DNA of 5,178 bases from CAVHXA01 sp963639765 (lineage in GTDB: Bacteria > Bacillota > Clostridia > Oscillospirales > Oscillospiraceae): NCBI GenBank assembly GCA_963639765.1, contig CAVHXA010000112.1:1-5178 (forward strand), read 5' to 3'. The notes under the pieces are model-generated. The model did no database searches. It was not told the DNA's origin and saw nothing but the letters and a program-made list of their open reading frames with translations. The position numbers and the translations under genes were made by a program. Of this stretch, positions 1-4,170 are shown in pieces; the stretch's first letter is position 1; each line of letters starts with the position of its first letter.

Positions 1-1059
1 ATATTGCCCTGCGTCGGATGAAATGGACATATTCCCATCATTTCGCTCAACGCAGATTCGGACATTCTGTAAGCCATAACCGTGAATTTTCCCCGATTTT
101 CGTTTTTTCCCGTCTTGATAAGCGTTTTTGATCTCATAAAAAAGAACATGATTTTTTTGATATAAATTGACAAAAATTGTTCTTTTCTTTGGCTCGTCCA
201 GTTGAGAGCAAGCTTCGACGGCATTGTCGATCGTATTCCCTATAATGATAAATAAATCAGAAGCCGGTATATTTAGGGCGGTGTCTACCCATATAGAAGG
301 CTTCAGGATCACGCCTGCGGATGCCGCTTTATCCATCCCATGGGTGAGTATGCTGTCCACCAAAGAATTACCTGTATCGATCGTATTTTCGATATGTGCG
401 AAAGAGGTTTGAACTGCCTCTAAACATTGCTTGGCTTCCTCTTGTTTATCGTGGCTGATAAGGGCTTCCATGGCCGCCAGGTATTTCTTGATGTCGTGCC
501 ATAATTTGCGCGTTTCCTCCTGCTGCTTCACCATATCGCGATAGTAGTTTTCCCGTATCTCAAGCTGCTGCCTGGCGAGAATAGCCTCCTGTTGCTTGGC
601 ATAAGAGCGATTTAGGATTTCTATATAATAACAAATAATGATGTTTATATAGAGCATCACAAGGCTTTCAAAAATTACTGTGCTGCTGGTGCCGACATCG
701 GCAGCGATGGCGACAAAATTCTGATAGCAAACAATGTAGCTGAGAATTTGGCACGACAGGAGCAGAACGATTTGCGCGGGCTTAGGGCTTGCGTTCCGGC
801 TTTTCATTAGCGACAGAATAACGAAAAGGAATAAAAGATTCAGAAGCTTTGCCATGCTGTTATAGACTATCCTGCCTGTTCCTGTTCCCATAATGGAACT
901 ACATGGAAATCCGCTCACAGTCAAAATACTTCCGCAAAGAACATCTGAAATCATGGAGGAAATGAACAAGAGCAAAAACGGATAAAATATCTTTTTCAAC
1001 GGCTGCTTATAATATAGCTTTGCCGTGAAAATTATTAAAATAACATTTCCAAGAAGGTC
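1..1059 (-). CDS. GHKL-type (AgrC-like) sensor histidine kinase, partial at both ends
   Basis: Membrane sensor kinase that would autophosphorylate on histidine and pass phosphate to a LytTR-type or similar regulator. Read on the minus strand, the frame is open from the window edge to 1173. The N-terminal half is hydrophobic, with about five membrane spans (roughly 1050-1000, 990-935, 865-800, 780-720 and 690-605). A Gln/Glu-rich helical linker follows (about 600-510). The H-box WHDIKKYL has its His codon at 496-498. The N-box DNAVEA is at 211-228 and the G-box HGYGLQNV at 61-84, so the catalytic core is nearly complete; probably only the last 10-30 residues lie outside. The 5' end is abnormal: there is no ATG, GTG or TTG between the upstream stop (1174-1176) and 1000. 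The first ATG (952-954) falls inside a membrane span and has no ribosome binding site. The real start is therefore missing, through rearrangement or a mis-join near 1050. Family call is confident; the ligand is unknown. Confidence 0.88.
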
Positions 1060-1107
1060 GCAGAGGCTGAGACCGTTGTGGTCAAAAAGTCCAAGGCTGC
1101 CGCCTGA
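1051..1107 (+). pseudogene. C-terminal tail of an unidentified plus-strand gene
   Basis: A plus-strand frame beginning SKKVAEAETVVV and ending KKSKAAA with TGA at 1105-1107 has the Lys/Ala/Glu-rich composition typical of a genuine protein C-terminus. It is closed upstream by TAA at 1036-1038, and the bases before about 1050 encode the sensor kinase on the other strand, so the rest of this gene is absent. A GC-rich hairpin (1118-1139) follows directly, where a terminator would sit. It is too short to assign to a family. It could be chance coding in the kinase antisense, but the kinase itself loses its start at the same place, which makes a join more likely. Confidence 0.35.
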
Positions 1108-1289
1108 GTTCCCAAATGCGGAGGGTTTCGGCTCTCCGCGCCTAATGCGACTTGCAAAAGGTTTTGCAAACGGTCACAAGTCCGTGTAAACGCAGAGTGG
1201 GTACAAGCCGGACGGCGGTGCTACACCGCAAGCCTACTACATTGTAGGCAAGCCGGACGGCAAGCGCAAGCAAGTCGGAATGTTTTGAG
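1108..1289. other. Gene-poor hairpin-rich stretch with decayed coding traces
   Basis: Four perfect short inverted repeats are packed here: 1118-1139; TTGCAAAA-GG-TTTTGCAA at 1152-1169; GCGGTG-CTA-CACCGC at 1215-1229; and GCCTAC-N6-GTAGGC at 1232-1249. An 13-base direct repeat, CAAGCCGGACGGC, occurs at 1204-1216 and 1249-1261, flanking the last two hairpins. In one plus-strand frame the repeat reads KPDG twice and the frame ends VGKPDGKRKQVGMF with TGA at 1286-1288. A stop at 1187-1189 breaks that frame and there is no start codon or ribosome binding site, so it looks like a decayed gene end or structured non-coding DNA. No tRNA or known RNA family was recognised. Confidence 0.45.
1118..1139 (+). 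terminator. GC-rich hairpin after the gene tail, no T-run
   Basis: GCGGAG (1118-1123) pairs perfectly with CTCCGC (1134-1139). The stem can extend inward with wobble pairs to a TTCG loop at 1127-1130. It lies 11 bases after the TGA at 1105-1107. No T-tract follows, so as an intrinsic terminator it is weak; it may be an mRNA 3'-end stabilising hairpin instead. Confidence 0.35.
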
Positions 1290-1318
1290 TTGAAAACCGC
1301 TTCAAGATATGCTACAAT
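1290..1318 (+). promoter_or_regulatory. Sigma-A promoter of the protein A gene
   Basis: TTGAAA at 1290-1295 and TACAAT at 1313-1318 are separated by exactly 17 bases. TGC immediately precedes the -10 box, giving an extended -10. Transcription would start near 1325, leaving a leader of about 20 bases before the ribosome binding site and start of the protein A gene. Confidence 0.8.
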
Positions 1319-1335
1319 GAACAAAATTAAGCGAT

Positions 1336-1340
1336 AGGAG
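1336..1340 (+). promoter_or_regulatory. Ribosome binding site that decides the start of protein A
   Basis: AGGAG lies just downstream of the predicted transcription start and overlaps the in-frame TAG at 1335-1337. At normal spacing it points to ATT 1347 or CTG 1350, not to the TTG at 1383, which is more than 40 bases away. GTG at 1343 is too close and reads in another frame for only 18 codons. Confidence 0.55.
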
Positions 1341-1346
1341 CGTGGT

Positions 1347-1688
1347 ATTCTGTACGAGTTTGGCGATGTTTTTGAAGCTCTTTTGCATTCTGCTGTGACA
1401 GAGGGTAACGTGAACAGTGAGGTTGTTCCGGAGCGGTATGAGGTTCTAAACCAAGTTTTCAACGAGGTTTCTAATCTGACCGCAATTAAGCCGGTGCTGA
1501 AGCTGTTCCCAAGCTTCACCTCTGGAAGCGTTACCATTGAGGCTCCTGAGATCCATTTGGACAAAGATGGAGCTTCGAGGCTCAAAGAGGTTTTGGCTAA
1601 ATGCAATACATTCGAGATTTTGCCGTTGAGTGATGGCACTGTCCGAGCGTCCGTAACGGTTAAGGGCGTTTTCAAAACAACTAAATAA
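1347..1688 (+). CDS. Small conserved hypothetical protein A, paralogue of protein B, non-standard start codon
   Basis: Function unknown. The gene has its own promoter (1290-1318) and terminator (1702-1734), so it is a one-gene transcription unit. The frame is open from 1338, after TAG at 1335-1337. The only good Shine-Dalgarno sequence, AGGAG at 1336-1340, is 6 bases before ATT (1347) and 9 before CTG (1350). The first conventional start is TTG at 1383 with no ribosome binding site, which would remove residues that look native. I therefore place the start at ATT 1347, giving 113 residues. The protein is soluble with no membrane span. Its last 44 residues, from the Pro of the EAPEIHLDKDG segment to the final Gly-x-Phe-Lys, align without gaps to the same region of the protein encoded at 2128-2496, with about 13 identities. 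The alternatives are the TTG start (101 residues) or a sequencing error hiding an ATG. Confidence 0.72.
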   Translation: MLYEFGDVFEALLHSAVTEGNVNSEVVPERYEVLNQVFNEVSNLTAIKPVLKLFPSFTSGSVTIEAPEIHLDKDGASRLKEVLAKCNTFEILPLSDGTVRASVTVKGVFKTTK

Positions 1689-1701
1689 GCTATTCTGCAT
1701 C

Positions 1702-1734
1702 AAGACCTTCCGGCTTTTCCGGAGGGTCTTTTTT
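1702..1734 (+). terminator. Strong intrinsic terminator after protein A
   Basis: A 12-base-pair stem (1702-1713 with 1719-1730, one T-G wobble at 1708/1724) has a 5-base CTTTT loop. The right arm ends in TT and runs into four more T (1731-1734). It starts 14 bases after the protein A stop. This is a textbook rho-independent terminator separating protein A from the downstream genes. Confidence 0.92.
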
Positions 1735-1798
1735 ATGCCCAAAATCGGCAGAGCACGTCTCCAAAGTTTCAAAATTTAACACGAAAGGAGTTGTTACG

Positions 1799-2062
1799 AT
1801 GACCAGATTTGAAAGAATCGGTGTCGAAATTCAGTACGGCGCGACCAGTAAGCAAAAGGCACAAGGAAGTTTCCGTTACTCCTGCAATGTGTGCTGTAAT
1901 CGCGGTATACGCATCGACTGTGATCGTTGTGCTATTGCCAGCACTCATACTTTGAGCATCTCCGGCAACTTCAATCGCGAGATGATTTGCAACTCTCTTG
2001 CATCCATGCTGCCTAGGGGTGTTCCTGTGAGGCTGGATATCAAATGCCTTGTTGTGCAGTGA
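1799..2062 (+). CDS. Small Cys-rich (CxxC-CxxC) putative zinc-binding protein
   Basis: Predicted 87-residue soluble protein. It starts at ATG 1799, preceded by AAAGGAG at 1784-1790 with 8-base spacing. A CxxC pair (Cys29, Cys32, with Cys33 adjacent) and a second CxxC pair in DCDRCAIA (Cys41, Cys44) are 8 residues apart, with His50 nearby. This arrangement resembles a small zinc ribbon or knuckle. Two more Cys (64 and 83) lie outside it. Similar short proteins with a CDRC motif occur, as far as I recall, in phage and mobile-element regions of gut Clostridia, but I cannot name a family. Nucleic-acid or protein binding through a metal site is an inference. The gene follows the protein A terminator by 65 bases and no convincing promoter is seen there, so it may depend on read-through or a weak promoter. 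A separate promoter just after it serves the next genes. Confidence 0.78.
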   Translation: MTRFERIGVEIQYGATSKQKAQGSFRYSCNVCCNRGIRIDCDRCAIASTHTLSISGNFNREMICNSLASMLPRGVPVRLDIKCLVVQ

Positions 2063-2067
2063 TTCAC

Positions 2068-2096
2068 TTGAAAAATGCAATAACTTCGGTTATAAT
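2068..2096 (+). promoter_or_regulatory. Near-consensus sigma-A promoter of the protein B operon
   Basis: TTGAAA at 2068-2073 and a perfect TATAAT at 2091-2096 are separated by 17 bases. It begins 6 bases after the stop of the Cys-rich gene. Transcription would start near 2103, giving a leader of about 25 bases carrying the ribosome binding site at 2115-2122. Architecture and -35 box match the protein A promoter. Confidence 0.9.
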
Positions 2097-2127
2097 ACAA
2101 AAAATGCAAAGAAAAGAGGGAGATGCT

Positions 2128-2496
2128 ATGTCCGAAGAGAATTTCGCAGTAGCTATCAACACCGCAGCGCTTGTGGCGGCAAAGATTAAAGCTACCGTTA
2201 CGGAGTACGAGGGCAAGTACGTACTGGACGATGAGGTGTACAAGCGAGTGCTGGGCACATATAAGATGTTCAGAAAATTTGCCCTTCAGAATGACGGCGG
2301 TATCAAGAATGTTGATGTACGTGGTGCTGACAAGGCAAAAATTGTGGCTGAGGTTCCTGCTGTCGATCTGTTTCGAGACGGGCTTGTTCTGTTCACGGAG
2401 CTACTGGCGATGGTTGACTTCATCGACGTTTCCGCCTCAAGAGACGGAGGTTTAATTATTAAAGTGTGTGTAGCGGGTCTTTGGAAGGCGGTGTAA
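2128..2496 (+). CDS. Small conserved hypothetical protein B, paralogue of protein A
   Basis: Function unknown; 122 residues. The start is ATG 2128, chosen because AGAGGGAG (2115-2122) is 5 bases upstream. An in-frame ATG at 2044 lies upstream of the promoter at 2068-2096, so it cannot be on that transcript. The N-terminal part is Ala-rich and probably helical, beginning MSEENFAVAINTAALVAAKI. The middle has a Lys/Tyr-rich helix. The C-terminal half has alternating hydrophobics suggestive of beta strands around EVPAVDLFRDG and SRDGG, and the protein ends GLWKAV. The last 44 positions, from the Pro of EVP to Gly-Leu-Trp-Lys, align without gaps to protein A (identical Pro, Leu, two Asp-Gly pairs, Glu-x-Leu-Ala, two Val, Gly and Lys). 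There is no signal peptide, membrane segment or recognisable catalytic motif. It is the first gene of an apparent three-gene operon. Confidence 0.85.
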   Translation: MSEENFAVAINTAALVAAKIKATVTEYEGKYVLDDEVYKRVLGTYKMFRKFALQNDGGIKNVDVRGADKAKIVAEVPAVDLFRDGLVLFTELLAMVDFIDVSASRDGGLIIKVCVAGLWKAV

Positions 2497-2499
2497 CAT

Positions 2500-2685
2500 A
2501 TGAATAAGCACCGTCGTTCATCTATTAGGATTGCCGCCGGTTATCTCGNNNNNNNNNNCAATATGCCTGAGAATCTCCAGAGCGGTGAGAGATACGAAGC
2601 AATGGAAGAAGCGATTGACCATTTGGAGGATGCTATCAGCAGCATCGATGAAGCAACGGAACATATCGACAGAGCTATTGCGTGA
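2500..2685 (+). CDS. Small acidic helical protein interrupted by an assembly gap
   Basis: Hypothetical protein starting at ATG 2500, 3 bases after the protein B stop, so translation is probably coupled; GGAAGG upstream offers a weak ribosome binding site. The N-terminus is basic (MNKHRRSSIRIAAGYL). Ten N at 2549-2558 follow, then a part reading NMPENLQSGERYEAMEEAI and a heptad-like acidic helix to the stop at 2683-2685. From memory, short proteins with an N-[IML]-P-E-[NS]-L-Q-x-S/G-E-R segment followed by a Glu-rich helix are frequent in phages and mobile elements of Clostridia. They usually carry a longer Glu-rich helix before that segment. If so, the N run replaces more than 10 bases, and the 61-residue length is an underestimate. 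The reading frames on both sides happen to agree across the 10 N but this proves nothing about true length. Role unknown; a coiled-coil partner or dimer is inferred. Confidence 0.75.
   Translation: MNKHRRSSIRIAAGYLXXXXNMPENLQSGERYEAMEEAIDHLEDAISSIDEATEHIDRAIA
2549..2558. other. Assembly gap (10 N) inside a coding sequence
   Basis: Exactly ten undetermined bases sit in the middle of the small acidic helical protein gene. A round number is typical of a scaffolding placeholder whose true size is unknown. Confidence 0.95.
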
Positions 2686-2711
2686 TTAGGTAATTGAGTG
2701 AGGTAACTAAT

Positions 2712-3359
2712 ATGAGTTTAATCATAGCGCTGTTCCTGATTGTGATTATACTGTGTACGGTCGGCGGCGAGAAGTCTAAGGCCGCTGCGTTCGATCGCAG
2801 CGCGAGAGAACGAGATCGTATAGTTGCAGATTGGAAAAAGCTTTATGTCGATATGGATCTCGAAATAAGGTTGGAGCGCTGTATAGCAGATGAATGCAAT
2901 TATGCGGAGGTGCGCGAGGAGGTTTCCAAAGTGCTCTCAACCATGGAACATTGGCGGTATTTGTTAGATGGAGATTTTGCACTGAATGAAAGTCAAATCT
3001 ATGGGTCTGCTAATTATAAACGGGCTTACGAGAGAATGAGAAAAAATCAAACAATAGCTTTGGATATTATGCTTGCAAACAGAGGAAAGGTTTCTACGAT
3101 GGCCGCTATCTTTGGGTATAAAGCCTATATAGACGGGCCTCGCGAGTTGAAAGAAAGTGCCTATGAATATGCCGAAACAATTTTGAAGCTGATGCGCCAG
3201 CATGGTGCCGAAGTTAATCTCTATTATCATAGGTATCTTGGAAGTAAGGCTTATTATTGGGAAGGAACTAATCCGTTACACAAAAACGATCCTGCGAAGT
3301 ACGAGGTCAAATTTGCCTTCGATAGGGAAATAATTTTTAAGAGACATCCTATACCATAA
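2712..3359 (+). CDS. Membrane-anchored hypothetical protein
   Basis: Not recognised as a known family. The start is ATG 2712, with GAGG at 2700-2703 and 8-base spacing, giving 215 residues; a TTG at 2694 is in frame but overlaps this ribosome binding site. The N-terminus is a single hydrophobic segment (residues 2-18, MSLIIALFLIVIILCTV) acting as a signal anchor. The rest is hydrophilic and mostly helical in character, rich in Arg/Glu/Tyr, with Cys57 and Cys62 (ERCIADEC) and a segment ALDIMLANRGKVSTMAAIFG at about 117-136. The C-terminus is Tyr/His/Lys-rich and basic. With only Gly-Gly-Glu-Lys after the anchor, topology cannot be fixed with confidence. It is the last gene of the operon begun by protein B, 26 bases after the acidic helical gene, and is followed at 3367-3392 by a terminator. 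It may be an accessory or exclusion-type protein of a mobile element, but that is speculation. Confidence 0.8.
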   Translation: MSLIIALFLIVIILCTVGGEKSKAAAFDRSARERDRIVADWKKLYVDMDLEIRLERCIADECNYAEVREEVSKVLSTMEHWRYLLDGDFALNESQIYGSANYKRAYERMRKNQTIALDIMLANRGKVSTMAAIFGYKAYIDGPRELKESAYEYAETILKLMRQHGAEVNLYYHRYLGSKAYYWEGTNPLHKNDPAKYEVKFAFDREIIFKRHPIP

Positions 3360-3366
3360 TTAAGAA

Positions 3367-3392
3367 AAGAGGGGCGCAAGCCCCTCTTCTTT
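3367..3392 (+). terminator. Bidirectional intrinsic terminator with GCAA tetraloop
   Basis: A 9-base-pair perfect stem AAGAGGGGC / GCCCCTCTT (3367-3375 with 3380-3388) closes a GCAA tetraloop. CTTT follows on the plus strand, and on the minus strand the right arm TT runs into TTCTTA. It ends the protein B operon 7 bases after its last stop. It also begins right at the stop of the minus-strand frame at 3391-3564, so it fits a shared terminator between convergent genes. Confidence 0.88.
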
Positions 3393-3564
3393 AGCGCACT
3401 CCAAAATAATCCGGCAGAGGTATTGTTTTGCCAAGCAAGACCTTGCCACAGCATTTTACGGAAGACCCGCTCTCTCTATCCACATAGATGTTCGCATCGA
3501 CCCTATTTGGATTTGCAGACAGCAGGTGTAGGTTTCTTCCCTTGACCGTCATTGCCACGTTCAT
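3391..3564 (-). CDS. Small minus-strand open frame, possibly the 3' remnant of a larger gene
   Basis: A minus-strand frame of 57 codons from ATG 3564 (or 53 from ATG 3552) to TAA at 3393-3391. It ends in a Lys/Gly-rich segment VKCCGKVLLGKTIPLPDYFG followed by VR. The composition looks like real protein, with balanced codons and NPNRVDANIYVDRESGSS in the middle. The stop abuts the bidirectional terminator, which is good evidence of a convergent gene here. However, neither ATG has a ribosome binding site, and the first codons overlap, on the other strand, the start of the DUF5028-like fragment. The native 5' end may thus have been lost at a junction near 3540. The function is not recognised. 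Confidence 0.42.
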   Translation of the reverse strand: MNVAMTVKGRNLHLLSANPNRVDANIYVDRESGSSVKCCGKVLLGKTIPLPDYFGVR

Positions 3565-3733
3565 TGCCAACCAACGCCTGACTCAAAATTTAGAAGCAAG
3601 CTACGGCGACGATCAGGAATATTATGACATGGGAGAGATAGTCCCCTTTGGTGAGAATTATCAAACCATAGGCTTTGAAGATACTGTGGACGGTTATTCT
3701 CTCCGCGTAAACAACGCGAAAATCCTTACATGA
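3541..3733 (+). pseudogene. Truncated DUF5028-like exported protein fragment
   Basis: A plus-strand frame that reads LTVIATFIANQRL, resembling the end of a signal or anchor helix. An acidic stretch follows (SYGDDQEYYDMGEIVPFGEN), then TVDGYSLRVNNAKILT and TGA at 3731-3733. The pattern Tyr-x-Met-Gly-Glu-x-Val-x-Phe-Gly followed by Asp-Gly-Tyr-Ser-(basic)-x-Val-x-x-Ala is what I remember of DUF5028-type proteins. These are small, N-terminally anchored Firmicutes proteins found near transporters and two-component systems, normally well over 150 residues. Here the frame can be extended upstream to ATG 3488, but that part (ending RCRFLP) is antisense to the minus-strand gene and has no ribosome binding site. 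The C-terminal two thirds is missing: the frame stops just after NAKILT, where family members continue. Both ends therefore look broken. Family name from memory, not from a search. Confidence 0.5.
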
Positions 3734-3832
3734 GACGGGATTTGTCAAGGTGGTTTTATCCCATCAAGCATGAATACTGCGTTGCGTTTCAAAACCGCCC
3801 TAAAATGTACTTGAAAAACGCACCAATCAACG

Positions 3833-3861
3833 AAAAAACCGAGCAGCGCGCAGCTGCCCGG
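3833..3861 (-). terminator. Minus-strand intrinsic terminator without a visible gene
   Basis: Read on the minus strand, CCGGGCAGC and GCTGCTCGG form a 9-base-pair stem with one G-T wobble around a 5-base loop (3861-3839), followed by six T (3838-3833). The orientation means it should end a minus-strand transcript coming from the right, yet the nearest complete gene to the right is on the plus strand. The remnant frame with a stop at 3898-3896 is the only candidate. Confidence 0.75.
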
Positions 3862-4040
3862 CCCTTTCTATGTAAACACCGCAGGGCGGTGATTGTCATT
3901 TGTCTGCCGCTTTCAGCATATTGCCCCGGTGGACAGTAACCGCCCGGCACGCTTTTGTGAAGCTATAGCCGTAGAAATCATTTCGCGTGTCTGTGCCTTA
4001 CAATATGCCGTTTCTTCCTGAAATGAACTCAAAAAAGTAT

Positions 4041-4062
4041 GTAAGAAATTTGTGAACTTCTG
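4041..4062 (+). promoter_or_regulatory. Candidate OmpR-family regulator binding repeat
   Basis: GTAAGAAATTT (4041-4051) is followed directly by GTGAACTTCTG (4052-4062). The two match at GT-AA- and most of the A/T positions, giving an 11-base period. Head-to-tail half sites one helical turn apart are the usual operator form for OmpR/PhoB regulators. The repeat sits just upstream of the candidate -35 of the response regulator gene, fitting autoactivation. Inference only. Confidence 0.4.
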
Positions 4063-4076
4063 CTTTGTATCGACAC

Positions 4077-4105
4077 TTTATTTGGTCACAATCTTCTGCT
4101 ATCAT
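4077..4105 (+). promoter_or_regulatory. Possible promoter of the two-component operon
   Basis: TTTATT (4077-4082), a 17-base spacer and TATCAT (4100-4105), preceded by TGC as an extended -10, give a weak -35 with a moderate -10. Such a promoter would need activation, which suits the direct repeat immediately upstream. An alternative, TTGGTC (4082-4087), pairs less well with any -10. Confidence 0.38.
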
Positions 4106-4170
4106 AAAAGAGATTTCAAGTTCATTTTGACTTGCTGTGCAAGAATAGGCGCAGATTGGAGGGATGTGCC

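Larger units (their letters stand above)
3734..4170. other. Gene-poor region upstream of the response regulator
   Basis: No credible gene is seen. It holds a minus-strand terminator (3833-3861), a small perfect hairpin CACCGC-AGG-GCGGTG (3877-3891), a minus-strand frame of 33 codons without a start (3896-3997, ending NMLKAADK), an overlapping minus-strand frame (ending LLSTGAIC), a candidate OmpR-type direct repeat (4041-4062), a weak promoter (4077-4105) and the perfect inverted repeat CTTGC-TGT-GCAAG (4131-4143). The coding traces plus the orphan terminator suggest the tail of a lost minus-strand gene. A plus-strand frame at 3730-3939 lacks protein-like composition and runs through the hairpins. 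Confidence 0.5.

Noticed and set aside
224..412. Plus-strand open frame of 62 codons
   Set aside because: It is antisense to the ATPase domain of the minus-strand kinase, with no ribosome binding site.
1204..1261. Repeated CAAGCCGGACGGC considered as a CRISPR repeat
   Set aside because: Only two copies of 13 bases, with hairpins rather than spacers between them, and no cas genes.
1142..1772. Minus-strand open frames opposite protein A
   Set aside because: They run through the terminator or the hairpin region, lack ribosome binding sites, and lie opposite a gene with promoter, Shine-Dalgarno and terminator.
1769..2258. Minus-strand open frames opposite the Cys-rich gene and protein B
   Set aside because: Antisense shadows crossing the strong plus-strand promoter; composition not protein-like.
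2171..2455. Plus-strand open frame of 94 codons inside protein B
   Set aside because: Alternative frame of a well-supported gene, Trp/Arg/Ser-rich, no ribosome binding site.
2694..2711. TTG at 2694 as start of the membrane-anchored protein
   Set aside because: The ribosome binding site GAGG at 2700-2703 lies after it and serves ATG 2712, which also places the anchor helix at the very N-terminus.
2776..3230. Two minus-strand open frames opposite the membrane-anchored gene
   Set aside because: Antisense shadows without initiation signals.
3254..3454. Minus-strand open frame of 66 codons
   Set aside because: It runs straight through the bidirectional terminator; the neighbouring frame at 3391-3564 stops before it and is the better candidate.
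3730..3939. Plus-strand open frame of 69 codons
   Set aside because: Begins at the broken end of the DUF5028-like fragment, has no ribosome binding site and covers two hairpins.
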